The notes: generated by a model from the letters alone, not told the origin. DNA of 55,021 nucleotides from Erythrobacter donghaensis (GCF_001557325.1 NZ_LSJS01000160.1:1-55021), one strand, 5' to 3'; counted from the first letter of the stretch, positions 1-8,779 are shown. Numbers and translations are program-made.

Positions 1-365
1 GGGCGCGGGGGCAGGACAACCGCGCCCGTGCGCGCCGATGCGGCTGCGTCGGCTGCCGCAAGCAGCTCCCGTTGCAGGACCAGCAGCACCCTCGCCCGCG
101 CCAGATCGATCGGTGCCGCCCCCCAGGCCAGAGCGGCGAGGCGGTAGGGCGACGGCGGTCCGGGAAAGATGGCGGCGGCGGCGGCCGGGGCCGGGGCCGC
201 GGCGGCCGCAGGGCCGGTGGCGAAGGGATTTTCCCACCACATCGCCCGCGCCCCGCACCACCCGCCGATCAGCAGCACGAGCATCACGAGCGGGCCGCCC
301 CGCATCCCGCCGCCGGCCTCGCCCCGGATTCCGGCCCGGACGCCGGAGGCGGCGTGGCGGGCCAT
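1..365 (-). CDS. Membrane-anchored protein of unknown function, C-terminus cut by window edge
   Basis: An open frame starts at an ATG at 365 and runs without a stop past base 1, giving 121 visible codons. A basic start is followed by a hydrophobic segment at about residues 21-34 (core MLVLLIGGW), then an Ala/Pro-rich stretch and a helical, Leu/Arg-rich part. It therefore looks like a single-pass or exported protein with a periplasmic body. It begins 5 bases after the stop of the glycosyltransferase gene and reads the same way, so the two are probably cotranscribed and may act together in an envelope polysaccharide or phage-receptor type function. I do not recognise the family. The opposite strand is also open here, but that is common at this GC content and that frame has no membrane or domain signature. 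Confidence 0.6.
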   Translation of the reverse strand, partial: MARHAASGVRAGIRGEAGGGMRGGPLVMLVLLIGGWCGARAMWWENPFATGPAAAAAPAPAAAAAIFPGPPSPYRLAALAWGAAPIDLARARVLLVLQRELLAAADAAASARTGAVVLPPR

Positions 366-370
366 GGCGG

Positions 371-1816
371 TCACGGTCGGGCTGGGCCGAACCGGCCGGC
401 GGCGGTGGGATGCGCGTCATGCTCGGTCTTGTCCCACGCCGCCGCGCCGCCGCGCAGGGTGCGGGCATAGGCGAACACCGCGCGCCGCCCGGCGATGATC
501 GCGATGACATTGGCGAGCGGCAGGCGCAGCACCGACCACACGCCCTCGACCAGACCATATTCGCGCGCGGTGAAGGCAAAGCGCAGCGCGATCCGCCAGG
601 TGAAGGCCGCGCCATTGGCGGCGAGCACCGCGACCAGCAGCGGGGTCAGCGGCGGCGGCTCGGCAAGGCCGAAAGCGATCATCAGGCCCATCAGCGCAGT
701 CAGCACCACCAGCGCATAGCCGACCAGCAGCACCAGCGCGGTGAGCGGCCCGCGCCGGTCGCGCGCGCGCATCCAGTATTCGCTCAGCCCCCCGGCCCAG
801 CCCACGCGGTCCCAGCCGAGCAGCGCGATGCCCAGCACCCAGCGGCTTTTCTGGCGCACCACGGTGTCGAAGCGATGGGGGAAGAAGGCCCGCGTGGCGA
901 TCAGCCGGCCGTCCTCGCCGCGCGCACGCACGAAGCGGCAGCGCCCGCCCTCGGCGGCGATGGCGAGGCCGAGCTCGTAATCCTCGGTCAGCGAATCGCT
1001 GGCAAAGGGCAGGCCCGCACCGGTCTCGCCGCCCTGCCCCTTCACGTGCCGCGCCACCAGCCAGTCGAGCGCGCGGCGCGAGGTGGCGCAGCCGACGCCT
1101 GCCCCCGGCAAGCCCGCCCCCAGCGCATCGCGCACCACCATCGCCTTGCCGTGGGCCTCGGCGAATTCCTCGCAGTAATGCGCGCCGATGTGCCGCGCGA
1201 GCCAGCCGCGGTGGCGCGGCACCAGCGGCTCGACCGGGAGCTGCACGAAATCGGCGCCGGCGGCAATGGTCTCGTCAAGCAGGCCGAGCGCGCCGGCATC
1301 GACCATGTCCTCGGCATCGTGGAACACCAGCATCGCGAAGCGCTGCCGGCTGCGTTCCTCGTCGAGGGTGAGCGCGGCGAACAGGCGGTTGAGGCAATCG
1401 GCCTTGGTGGTGGGCCCCTCGCGCCCGTGAATCACCAGCCGGAAGCGCGGATCGCCGCGCGCGGCGGCGATCGCGGCGCCGATCGTGGCGGGATCATTGC
1501 GGTAGCAGCCGACATAGAGGCGCAAGGAGGCCTGCGGCCAGGTTTCGAGCAGGTGGCGGATGGTCTGGCCGATCACCGCCGCCTCGCGCCAGGCGGGGAT
1601 CAGCACCGCGACCGGCCCGGCGAGGCTGCGATGCGCGAGGCTCGCCCGGCTGCGCCGCGGCGTGACCGCGCGGCCGCGGGCCCTGAGCCACAGCCACGCT
1701 GCATCCACTGCCAGATCGTCAAGCGCGCCGACGAGGAAGAACACCCCGGCGAACAGCAGCAATTCATGCTGCAACAGGGCGAGCCCCTGCCACAACGCAG
1801 GCTCTGCAATGGACAA
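371..1816 (-). CDS. NfrB-like membrane glycosyltransferase (GT2 family)
   Basis: A family 2 glycosyltransferase of the type related to the N-terminal part of phage N4 receptor component NfrB, expected to move sugar from a nucleotide donor at the inner membrane. One N-terminal membrane segment is followed by the GT-A domain: VAVLIPAWREAAVIGQT begins the nucleotide fold, FHDAEDMVD is the DxD-like metal motif, and SLTEDYELGL is the acceptor-side ED motif. R-x-x-S-R-W (RQKSRWVLG) resembles the Q-x-x-R-W of processive transferases. Three or four membrane helices follow at the C-terminus. No ATG is available. I place the start at a TTG at 1816 because a strong GAAGGGGG lies just upstream; a TTG at 1834 would add six residues. 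Acceptor and product cannot be told. The next gene on the strand starts 5 bases after the stop. Confidence 0.8.
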   Translation of the reverse strand: MSIAEPALWQGLALLQHELLLFAGVFFLVGALDDLAVDAAWLWLRARGRAVTPRRSRASLAHRSLAGPVAVLIPAWREAAVIGQTIRHLLETWPQASLRLYVGCYRNDPATIGAAIAAARGDPRFRLVIHGREGPTTKADCLNRLFAALTLDEERSRQRFAMLVFHDAEDMVDAGALGLLDETIAAGADFVQLPVEPLVPRHRGWLARHIGAHYCEEFAEAHGKAMVVRDALGAGLPGAGVGCATSRRALDWLVARHVKGQGGETGAGLPFASDSLTEDYELGLAIAAEGGRCRFVRARGEDGRLIATRAFFPHRFDTVVRQKSRWVLGIALLGWDRVGWAGGLSEYWMRARDRRGPLTALVLLVGYALVVLTALMGLMIAFGLAEPPPLTPLLVAVLAANGAAFTWRIALRFAFTAREYGLVEGVWSVLRLPLANVIAIIAGRRAVFAYARTLRGGAAAWDKTEHDAHPTAAGRFGPARP

Positions 1817-1937
1817 GGCGACCCCCTTCCCCAATCGAGTTCTTAATCTACATTAGAGAAGGGCCCCTTGCAACTGCGCAGGCGATCATTGATAGTTTAA
1901 ATGGCTCTAATTGCGGGACTTGTAGATAAGCGACAGG

Positions 1938-2375
1938 TCACCACGTGCCGGAATTGGGCATGCTTGCCCAGGGCTCGGCCGGCGCGAGATGACCCTCCTG
2001 CAGCAGCTCGACCGAGATGCCGTCGGGCGACTTGACGAAGGCCATGTGCCCGTCGCGCGGGGGGCGGTGGATGGTGTGGCCGGCGTCGAGCAGCCGCTGG
2101 CAGGTCTCGTAGACATTGTCGACGCGGTAGGCGAGGTGCCCGAAATTGCGCCCGCCGGTGTATTCCTCCGCCGGACTGCCGTCCTCGGGCGGCCAGTTGT
2201 AGGTGAGCTCGACTTCGGCCACCCCGGCCTGCCCTGGCGCGGCAAGGAAGATCAGCGTGAAGCGCCCGGCCTCGCTGTCGAAGCGGCGCACCTCCTCGAG
2301 GCCGATCAGCTTGAAGAAGGCGACCGTCGCCTCGGGGTCGGCGACGCGGATCATCGAGTGAAGATATTTCACCAT
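1938..2375 (-). CDS. gloA: Lactoylglutathione lyase (glyoxalase I)
   Basis: Converts the hemithioacetal of methylglyoxal and glutathione to S-lactoylglutathione in the cytoplasm. The 145-residue protein has the normal size of bacterial single-domain GloA. The four metal ligands are where the family needs them: H6 in the N-terminal strand (YLHSMIRV), E56 (VELTYN), H80 (FGHLAYRV) and E123 (GISVELLQ). The C-terminal run GISVELLQEG is typical. The ATG lies within a CCATGG shared with the opposite strand. The gene is monocistronic or leads into the glycosyltransferase 104 bases downstream. The proximal-metal geometry with a short sequence fits the nickel-type bacterial enzyme, but metal choice is inference. 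Confidence 0.93.
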   Translation of the reverse strand: MVKYLHSMIRVADPEATVAFFKLIGLEEVRRFDSEAGRFTLIFLAAPGQAGVAEVELTYNWPPEDGSPAEEYTGGRNFGHLAYRVDNVYETCQRLLDAGHTIHRPPRDGHMAFVKSPDGISVELLQEGHLAPAEPWASMPNSGTW

Positions 2376-2451
2376 GGCTCATTCCATTCAAAAACGGTTC
2401 ATCGACGCTGATGCACAACTCGTCGCACCAACTCTTGTGGGGGAACATGCG

Positions 2452-3204
2452 ATGAGCGGCGATGACATGCAACCGGCAAACACGGCCGGAGGTGCCCTGG
2501 GAGAGCCCGCCAGCCTGCGCTGGTTCGGCACGGCGGCGATCCTGTCGGTCGGCCTGATCGCGGGCGGATACCTCCTCGGCGATGGCCTCCTGCGCGCCAA
2601 GGACGCCGAGCGCGCGGTCACCGTGCGCGGGCTCGCCGAGCGCGATGTCACCGCCGACCTTGCGACCTGGACGATCTCCTACTCGGCCTCCTCGACCAGC
2701 CTGGCCGAGGCGCAGGACAAGGTGCGGCGCGACACCCAGGGCATCGAGGCCTTCTTCGAGGAGCTCGGCTTTCCCGCCGACGCGCTCCAGCCGACCGGCG
2801 CCAACGTGACGAGCTTCACCAACGAGGGGCTGACCACCTACACCGTGCGCCAGCGGCTCGCGCTGCGCACCACCGACATCAAGCGCGCCCAGAAGGCGGT
2901 CGCGCGGCAGTTCGACCTCGTCGGGCGCGGGGTGTTCCTCGAGGAGGGCTCGGGGATGGCCTACACCTTCACCAAGCTCAACGACATCAAGCCCGAGATG
3001 GTCGCCGCCGCAACCAGGGACGCGCGCGCCGCTGCGCAGCAATTCGCCAAGGATTCCAATTCGTCCGTCGGCAAGATCCGCGACGCGACCCAGGGCTATT
3101 TCGAGATCGAGGCGCGCGACGGCGATGCCGGCGGGTGGGGCTCGGCCGACAGCCCCTACAAGAAGGTGCGGGTGGTCACGACGGTGAGCTTCACGCTCGA
3201 CTAG
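2452..3204 (+). CDS. SIMPL domain (DUF541, YggE-like) membrane-anchored protein
   Basis: A 250-residue protein with one N-terminal membrane anchor (about residues 27-44, core FGTAAILSVGLIAGGYLL) followed by a SIMPL/DUF541 domain. The domain begins with the family-typical VTVRGLAERDVTADLATW and contains LTTYTVRQRLALRTTD. Relatives include E. coli YggE, linked to oxidative stress tolerance, and Brucella BP26, which forms channel-like oligomers; the biochemical role is not settled. I chose the ATG at 2452 because GTGGGGGA stands upstream. An in-frame ATG at 2374 would overlap the gloA start and add 26 residues without family likeness. The end carries a Gly/Asp-rich loop before the last strand. 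It is divergent from gloA, about 76 bases apart. Confidence 0.85.
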   Translation: MSGDDMQPANTAGGALGEPASLRWFGTAAILSVGLIAGGYLLGDGLLRAKDAERAVTVRGLAERDVTADLATWTISYSASSTSLAEAQDKVRRDTQGIEAFFEELGFPADALQPTGANVTSFTNEGLTTYTVRQRLALRTTDIKRAQKAVARQFDLVGRGVFLEEGSGMAYTFTKLNDIKPEMVAAATRDARAAAQQFAKDSNSSVGKIRDATQGYFEIEARDGDAGGWGSADSPYKKVRVVTTVSFTLD

Positions 3205-3381
3205 CGCGCCCGCTGGCTGCCGCCTGCCGACAATTTGCCACCTTTGGTCGCTCGCCGCGGAGGGTTGGTTGCGCCGCCACGTTGAGCGCGTTATCGCGCC
3301 CCCGACAACAGGGGCGTGGTCATTTCTGCCCGACTTCCAGGCTTCGCCCGGGTCGCGCCAACCTGAAACACCACAAGGCTC

Positions 3382-4188
3382 ATGCTACAGCGTCTGCGCG
3401 AATTCTTCACTCCCCCGCCCCCGGCCCGGCTGCCGGCCGTTCCCGATGGCCGGCGCTACTACGCGATCGGCGACATCCACGGGCGGCTCGACCTCTACGA
3501 GGCGCTGATCGGCGCGATCGAGGAAGAGATCGCGGCTGCCCCCGGTGTCGATCACCGTATCGTGCTGCTCGGCGATCTGGTCGACCGCGGCGCCGACAGC
3601 GCGGGCGTGGTCGAGCGCACCCGCAGCTGGCAGCAATCGCGCAATGTCCGTGTGCTCGCCGGCAATCACGAGGAGATGTTCCTCGCCGCCTTCGACAGGC
3701 CCGAGGCGCTCCGCCACTTCATCAAGCATGGCGGGCACGAGACGCTGCTGAGCTACGGCTTCACCCGGCAGCAGCTGTCCGAGCTGTCGCTCGAGGAGAT
3801 CTTCGAGGAGCTGCCGAAGGTCGTCAGCACGGCGACCCGCGACTACATCGCCGGGTTCGAGACGATGATCCGCGCCGGCGACTATGTCTTCGTCCACGCC
3901 GGCATCGACCCCTCGCGCCCGCTCTCCGAGCAGACCCGCGGCGACCTCCTGTGGATCCGCGAGCGCTTTCTCAGCCACGAAGGCCCGCTCGAGAAGGTCG
4001 TGGTGCACGGTCACACGATCTTCGAGAAGGTCATGGATTGCGGCAACCGGATCGGAATTGACACTGGCGCTTTCCGCTCGGGTGTGCTTACCGCGCTCGT
4101 GCTCGAGGGCGACCAGCGGCGCATCCTGCAGGCCCGGACCGTCGACGGCGGGACGGCGCAAGTGTTCCATGGCGACCGGGCGCAGTAG
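3382..4188 (+). CDS. PPP-family metallophosphatase (serine/threonine phosphatase-like)
   Basis: A 268-residue calcineurin-like phosphoesterase of the bacterial PPP type. All metal and phosphate-binding motifs are visible in order: GDIHGRLD near residue 30, GDLVDRGADS near 66, GNHEEM near 94, a histidine in FVHAGIDPSRP near 173, and VVHGHTIF near 210. These make up the di-metal active site that hydrolyses phosphoesters. Relatives act on phosphoproteins, bis(5'-nucleosyl) tetraphosphate or sugar phosphates, so the substrate is open. The ATG at 3382 follows an AAGG. UDP-glucose dehydrogenase starts 60 bases downstream on the same strand, which suggests a shared transcript and perhaps a role in exopolysaccharide metabolism or its control; that link is inference. 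Confidence 0.88.
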   Translation: MLQRLREFFTPPPPARLPAVPDGRRYYAIGDIHGRLDLYEALIGAIEEEIAAAPGVDHRIVLLGDLVDRGADSAGVVERTRSWQQSRNVRVLAGNHEEMFLAAFDRPEALRHFIKHGGHETLLSYGFTRQQLSELSLEEIFEELPKVVSTATRDYIAGFETMIRAGDYVFVHAGIDPSRPLSEQTRGDLLWIRERFLSHEGPLEKVVVHGHTIFEKVMDCGNRIGIDTGAFRSGVLTALVLEGDQRRILQARTVDGGTAQVFHGDRAQ

Positions 4189-4248
4189 GCGCGCCGACCC
4201 GCATGCGGCGCCGACCGATGCCGATTTCAATCTGAGGGCCGAAGTTTC

Positions 4249-5559
4249 ATGAAAATCGCGATGGTGGGATCAGGCTATGTCGGGCTCGTCTCGGGCGCAT
4301 GCTTTGCCGACTTCGGCCATGACGTGGTCTGTATCGACAAGGACCAGGGCAAGATCGACCGCCTGCACGCGGGCATCATGCCGATCTACGAGCCCGGGCT
4401 CGAGGGGCTGGTCGAAAGCAACGTGAAGGCCGGACGCCTCAGCTTCACCACCGACCTCGGCGAGGGGATCGCCGGCGCGGATGCGATCTTCATCGCGGTC
4501 GGCACCCCCAGCCGCCGCGGCGACGGCCATGCCGACCTCACCTTCGTCTACGAAGTCGCGCGCGAGGTGGGCGAGAAGCTCAGCGGTGACGCGGTGGTCG
4601 TCACCAAGTCGACCGTGCCCGTCGGCACCGGCGACGAGGTCGAGCGGATCATCCGCGAGACCGGCACGGCGCACCGCTTCGCGGTCGTCTCCAACCCCGA
4701 ATTCCTGCGCGAGGGCGCGGCGATCGGCGATTTCAAGCGCCCCGACCGCATCGTCATCGGCGCCGAGGACGAATTCGGCCGCGAGGTGATGCGCGAGGTC
4801 TACCGCCCGCTGTTCCTCAACGAGAGCCCGATCCTGTTCACCTCGCGGCGCACCAGCGAGCTGATCAAGTATGCGGCGAACGCCTTCCTCGCGACCAAGA
4901 TCACCTTCATCAACGAGATGGCGGACCTGTGCGAGAAGGTCGGGGCGAACGTGCAGGACGTCAGCCGCGGGATCGGGATGGACAACCGCATCGGCGCGAA
5001 GTTCCTGCACGCCGGCCCCGGCTATGGCGGCTCCTGCTTCCCCAAGGACACGCTCGCGCTGCTCAAGACCGCCGAGGACTACGACAGCCCGACCCGGATC
5101 GTCGAGGCGGTGGTCAAGGTCAACGACAGCCGCAAGCGCGCGATGGGCCGCAAGGTGGTCGATGCGCTCGGCGGCTTCGAGGCCGCGCGCGGCAAGAAGG
5201 CTGCGCTGCTCGGCCTGACCTTCAAGCCCAACACCGACGACATGCGCGACAGCCCGGCAATCGCCGTCGCACAGACGCTGATGGACGCGGGCGTGGCCGT
5301 CGCCGCCTATGACCCCGAGGGCATGGAGCAGGCCCGCCCGCTGCTCCCCGGCGTCACCATGTGCGAGAACGCCTACGAGGCGATCGCGGGCGCCGATGTG
5401 GTGGTGATCGTCACCGAATGGGACGCCTTCCGTGCGCTCGACCTTCGCCGTGTCAAGGAGTTGGCCAACGCGCCGGTGATGGTCGACCTGCGCAACGTCT
5501 ACAAGCCCGAGGACATGCGGGCGGCGGGGTTCCAGTATGTGAGCGTGGGTCGGGCGTAA
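4249..5559 (+). CDS. ugd: UDP-glucose 6-dehydrogenase
   Basis: Oxidises UDP-glucose to UDP-glucuronate with two NAD+, feeding exopolysaccharide and lipid glycosylation. The 436 residues match the usual length. The N-terminal Rossmann fold opens with MKIAMVGSGYVGLVSGACFA (GxGYVG), the middle domain carries the KYAANAFLATKITF stretch with its conserved lysine and asparagine, and the catalytic cysteine is C263 within GYGGSCFPKDT. The C-terminal UDP-binding domain has LGLTFKPNTDDMRDSPA. This arrangement is that of the RkpK/TuaD/Ugd family; GDP-mannose dehydrogenase is less likely from the GLTFKPNTDDMRDSP segment. It lies 60 bases after the phosphatase gene. A paired palindromic repeat follows the stop. 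Confidence 0.95.
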   Translation: MKIAMVGSGYVGLVSGACFADFGHDVVCIDKDQGKIDRLHAGIMPIYEPGLEGLVESNVKAGRLSFTTDLGEGIAGADAIFIAVGTPSRRGDGHADLTFVYEVAREVGEKLSGDAVVVTKSTVPVGTGDEVERIIRETGTAHRFAVVSNPEFLREGAAIGDFKRPDRIVIGAEDEFGREVMREVYRPLFLNESPILFTSRRTSELIKYAANAFLATKITFINEMADLCEKVGANVQDVSRGIGMDNRIGAKFLHAGPGYGGSCFPKDTLALLKTAEDYDSPTRIVEAVVKVNDSRKRAMGRKVVDALGGFEAARGKKAALLGLTFKPNTDDMRDSPAIAVAQTLMDAGVAVAAYDPEGMEQARPLLPGVTMCENAYEAIAGADVVVIVTEWDAFRALDLRRVKELANAPVMVDLRNVYKPEDMRAAGFQYVSVGRA

Positions 5560-5583
5560 CAGCTGGGGCATTTTGCCCTTGAG

Positions 5584-5674
5584 CCCCTTCCCTTGAGGGA
5601 AGGGGTTGGGGATGGGTGTTCGACGCCCGCTGTTGCCGTACCCCCACCCCCAACCCCCTCCCCAAGGGGAGGGG
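5584..5674. repeat. Paired REP-like palindromic repeat in a convergent gene gap
   Basis: Two arms with the same GC-rich palindromic core face each other. The left arm reads CCCCTTCCCTTGAGGGAAGG and runs into GGTTGGGGATGGG. The right arm reads CACCCCCAACCCCCTCCCC followed by AAGGGGAGGGG. Each arm can fold alone and the arms can pair with each other. It fills the 127-base gap between the convergent ends of ugd and the pentapeptide protein, so it can stop transcription or stabilise RNA from both sides. A second element of the same design lies at 22124-22236, also between convergent genes. Confidence 0.75.
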
Positions 5675-5686
5675 AGAACCGAGCGC

Positions 5687-7249
5687 CTAACCCGGCGAAA
5701 GGTCGATCCCCTCGCCAAAGCCCGCGCGGGCGCCGCAGCTGATGAACTCCATCGCCTCGTCCGGCGTGTTGCCGATGTTGCCGCTGTAGTAGAAGAATAT
5801 CCGCCGCCCCTCGACGCGGAACAGCGGCACCCGCTTGCCGCCCTCGGCGCGGGCGCTCCACCAGCCGGTCTTCGGATCGAACCGCGCCGCCGTCACGCTG
5901 AGATCGCACATGTGGGCATTGGCCCCGATCGCGTCGCCCTCTGCCGCGATGCTGCCGTCAGGATTGCCAGTGAGCGTGACGCGCTGATAACTCGCCTCGC
6001 GCAGCACCGGCAGGATGCGCGCGTAAAGCTCGCCCGTCCGCATCGCATCGGGCAGGGGCAGGGTGTCGTCGTGATAGGTCACGCTTTCGCCCGGCTTCAG
6101 CGCAATCCGGGGGCCGAGCAAGGCGCGCAGCCGCTCGATGCGCGCCTGATAGAGCAGCGAGATGCAATCGCGATCCTGCCCGCATTTCGCGCGTGACGCG
6201 AGCCAGCGGCGCTGCTGCGCAAGATCGCCCTTGCCGACCGCGACGACCTGCGCCCACATCGCGGCCAGCTCGCGGTCAAGGCTGCGCAGATCGGTCTCGT
6301 CCGAGACGCAGATGATCCTTTCGGTGAGGGTCGCGGCCTTGGCGCAATCGAAACTCGCGCGGTCGTCCACTTCGGCCAGCGCGCGGGTGGCGGCGATCAG
6401 GCTGCGCGCCTCTTCGGGCGTGAGGGTGACGATCGTCGGATAGGCGGTCGGCGCGGGGGTCGGCACGGGGGGCGAGGGCTCCTCGACAAGGTAATCATAG
6501 GGCGAGGCGACGTCGTTCCCTAGCCGCACCGGCCCTTCGATCCGCGCCGCGGCCAGTGCGCCCAGCGAGTGCGGAGGGATGATCGTCCCATCGATCCGCG
6601 CGCCCTTGACCTCGTCTTCCAGCACCCCGATGCTGCTGAGATCGGCGCGGGTGAGGTCGGCTCCGGAAAAGTCCTGAAACGGGTTGATGCACCACACGTC
6701 GATGGTGATGCCGCAGGCGAAGCTTGCCTCCGTCAGGTTGGCACCGCGGAAACTCACGTCGCGAAATGCCGCGCCCTGCCAGGCCGAGACGAAGCGCATT
6801 CCCGCCAGATCGGCAGCCGTAAAGTCGCTGCCCTCCGGGTCGACCCCGTGGGTCGACAGCCCCGGCCAGCGCACGCGGGCGGCCTTCGCGCCGATGAAGG
6901 CGATGTGGACGAGGCGCAGGTTGGGGATGTCCGAGCCCTCCCAGGTGGTGCCCTCCAGCTCGGTTTCGACCAGACAGGCCCCGGCCAGCAGCGGCGCGAG
7001 CGGGCGCATGTCGGCGCCCTTGAAGTGGCCGCCGTGGACCACCCGGCGCTTGCCAGCGGGCGCGTTCTTGAGAGCGTCGGCGAAGACCTTCGGGCTTGTG
7101 ATCTCGCGCGCGTCGATGATCGCCCAATCGGCACGGGCGGCGGCGGCATCCTCGCCCGGGAGTGCGCAGAGATCGGTAAGGGGCGGGTCTTGCGACGGAC
7201 CATCAGGCTCCAGCGCGGCCAGAGCGAGCGCGGCGGCGAGTGTGAACAT
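5687..7249 (-). CDS. Exported pentapeptide-repeat protein with LprI-like (DUF1311) domain
   Basis: A protein of about 520 residues made of recognisable parts but with no known function. A hydrophobic leader (MFTLAAALALAALEP) suggests export. Residues about 75-230 hold irregular pentapeptide repeats of the A(D/N)LxxA kind (GADMRPL, SDFTAADLAG, RGANLTEASF, SGADLTRADL), which should form a quadrilateral beta-helix. After a Pro-rich hinge near residue 260, a Cys-containing segment SFDCAKAATLTERIIC and LDRELAAMW is typical of the lysozyme-inhibitor LprI/DUF1311 family. The last 110 residues form another beta-rich domain with two cysteines. I take the ATG at 7249 preceded by GGGAGGA; a TTG three codons earlier is poorly spaced. 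Downstream it converges on ugd. It may act at the cell wall, but that is inference. Confidence 0.72.
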   Translation of the reverse strand: MFTLAAALALAALEPDGPSQDPPLTDLCALPGEDAAAARADWAIIDAREITSPKVFADALKNAPAGKRRVVHGGHFKGADMRPLAPLLAGACLVETELEGTTWEGSDIPNLRLVHIAFIGAKAARVRWPGLSTHGVDPEGSDFTAADLAGMRFVSAWQGAAFRDVSFRGANLTEASFACGITIDVWCINPFQDFSGADLTRADLSSIGVLEDEVKGARIDGTIIPPHSLGALAAARIEGPVRLGNDVASPYDYLVEEPSPPVPTPAPTAYPTIVTLTPEEARSLIAATRALAEVDDRASFDCAKAATLTERIICVSDETDLRSLDRELAAMWAQVVAVGKGDLAQQRRWLASRAKCGQDRDCISLLYQARIERLRALLGPRIALKPGESVTYHDDTLPLPDAMRTGELYARILPVLREASYQRVTLTGNPDGSIAAEGDAIGANAHMCDLSVTAARFDPKTGWWSARAEGGKRVPLFRVEGRRIFFYYSGNIGNTPDEAMEFISCGARAGFGEGIDLSPG

Positions 7250-7326
7250 CGGCGGCAAGTCCTCCCGATCAGGAGGTTACGCGAAGGCGGGGCGCGAGAC
7301 AAATCCCGTTGGCTGGGGGGCCTCGT

Positions 7327-7468
7327 CAGTCCCTCCCCGTCCTCTCAATGATGGGGAGGTGGCAGACGCCGCAGGCGGCTGACGGAGGGGCCTGCCCGCT
7401 TGCCGCCTTACCCCTCCGTCACCGCTTCGCGGTGCCACCTCCCCATTCCTGCGGAACGGGGAGGGACT
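7327..7468. repeat. Inverted pair of about 60-bp REP-type units (BIME-like)
   Basis: Two related units lie head to head. The first runs from CAGTCCCTCCCCG at 7327 through ATGGGGAGGTGGCA to GACGGAGGGG at 7390. The second, read on the minus strand from 7468 down to about 7411, has the same blocks CAGTCCCTCCCCG, ATGGGGAGGTGGCA and TGACGGAGGGG with a diverged middle. Such paired repeats are typical bacterial interspersed mosaic elements. It sits between the upstream end of the pentapeptide-protein gene and the 3' side of RNase P RNA. No protein-coding signal is visible from 7250 to 7615. A perfect 8-bp stem (GTCCTCGC/GCGAGGAC) at 7581-7600 and a CCCCCGGC hairpin near 7540-7563 could help end rnpB transcription. 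Confidence 0.7.
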
Positions 7469-7615
7469 GGCCACATAACGATGATCCGGCCCGCCAACGG
7501 ACGGGCCGCAAGGCCGACCGGCCGCCCGCAGGTGCCCGGACCCCCGGCCTTGAGCCGGGGGGAGGAACAGCACCGAGGACGTCCTCGCGGAGGCGAGGAC
7601 GCACACAAACCTCAT

Positions 7616-8021
7616 ATCAGGGGGCCATCATAAGCCGGGTTCTGTCTCCCCGGACGGTATCCTTGCGGACCTGCGCCGGGGTGGCAGCCATTCATCTGGG
7701 CCGCCGGTTGCCCGGCGGCTCTAGCAGCCAACCCGGGTCTCTCGGCGCGAAACACGCCTGCCTTTCGGCGCGAGACCCCTATTCGGCCTTGCTCCGGGTG
7801 GGGTTTGCCATGCGGTTGCCGTTGCCGGCCCCCCGGTGCGCTCTTGCCGCACCCTTTCACCCTTGCCTGTGCCCTTTAGGGGCCATCGGCGGTATACTCT
7901 CTGTGGCACTTTCCCTTGCCGCTCTTGCGAGCGACCGGCGGGCGTTACCCGCCACCCTCGTTTCGTGGAGCCCGGACTTTCCTCGCATCTTGCGACACGC
8001 GGCTGCCTCAGGCCCCCTGAC
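7616..8021 (-). ncRNA. rnpB: RNase P RNA (type A)
   Basis: The catalytic RNA that removes the 5' leader of tRNA precursors. On the minus strand the 5' domain has the conserved block GAGGAAAGTCCGGGCTCC (about 7971-7990) followed by GTGGCGGGTAAC-like sequence. The 3' end holds the invariant ACAGAACCCGGCTTAT (about 7629-7645). The terminal P1 helix can be read directly: GTCAGGGGGCC at 8011-8021 pairs with GGCCCCCTGAT at 7616-7626. The inner CCACCCCGG-type and GAGAGTATACCG-type segments are also present. Length of about 405 bases fits alphaproteobacterial RNase P RNA. Ends are set from P1 and could shift by a few bases. Confidence 0.96.
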
Positions 8022-8059
8022 CGGGCGGCCTATAGGGGCACATTGTCAGGAAAGCAAAA

Positions 8060-8779
8060 TTAGCGCGTCCGCCCCTGGTCGCGGTCGAGCAGGAGTTGCC
8101 ACAGGATCGCGGCCACCTCGCCGTCGGGAACGCCGGTGATGCGCTCGGGCCGCCAGCGGCGCTCGAAGGCCTCCACGGCCTTGGCCTGATCGGTGATGTC
8201 GTAGCCGAAGCGCTCGAGCGCTAGGAAGAAACTGCCCCAGTTGTGGAACGGATTGCCCGCCGCAAGGCACGCGGGGCGCGGCAGGCACAGCTTGGCTTGC
8301 GCGAGGCGGTCCCACGGGAACAGCTCGCCCGGGTCGACCTTGCGCATCGGCGCGACGTCGGAGTGGCCGACGACATTGGCGCGCGGGATGTCGTACTGCT
8401 TCACGATCCGCGCCAGCAGCGGGATCAGCGCATCGATTTGCGCCTCGGCAAAGCCCCGGTAGCCGAGCGCGTGACCGGGGTGATCGAGTTCGATCCCGAT
8501 GCTCGCCGAGTTCACGTCCGGGATGCCGCGCCAGTAGCTTGCGCCTGCGTGCCAGGCGCGGCGGTCCTCGGGCACCAGCCGGATCACCTCGCCTTGTTCG
8601 GTGATGCAGTAATGCGCGCTGACGCCGGCCTCGGGATCGCACATCCGCGCGAGCGCGGTCTCGACCGGCTTCATCTCGGTGTAGTGGATCACCACCATGC
8701 TGATCGGCAGCGTCCGCTCGCCGTGGTTGGGCGAGAGCACCTCGCGGTGGACCAACTCGTCTTCAGTGCCCCCCGACAC
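8060..8779 (-). CDS. N-acetylmuramoyl-L-alanine amidase (amidase_2 / AmiD type)
   Basis: Cleaves the bond between N-acetylmuramic acid and L-alanine in peptidoglycan or its turnover fragments. The 239 residues hold a full amidase_2 domain: first zinc histidine in MVVIHYTEM (about residue 31), the YCITEQGEVIRLVPE and WHAGAS segments, GIELDHPG, and the second histidine and aspartate in GHSDVAPMRKVDPG. After it comes a C-terminal region with YDITDQAKAVEAFERRWRP, which resembles the small helical peptidoglycan-binding part of AmiD. No signal peptide is evident, so a cytoplasmic AmpD-like recycling role is possible. The only in-phase start is GTG at 8779, 10 bases after the chpT stop, so chpT and this gene are very probably one operon. 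Confidence 0.88.
   Translation of the reverse strand: MSGGTEDELVHREVLSPNHGERTLPISMVVIHYTEMKPVETALARMCDPEAGVSAHYCITEQGEVIRLVPEDRRAWHAGASYWRGIPDVNSASIGIELDHPGHALGYRGFAEAQIDALIPLLARIVKQYDIPRANVVGHSDVAPMRKVDPGELFPWDRLAQAKLCLPRPACLAAGNPFHNWGSFFLALERFGYDITDQAKAVEAFERRWRPERITGVPDGEVAAILWQLLLDRDQGRTR

Noticed and set aside
38..1846. A 602-codon plus-strand frame over the glycosyltransferase
   Set aside because: Arg/Gly/Ala/His-rich shadow of the minus-strand glycosyltransferase, whose motifs and membrane helices are clear.
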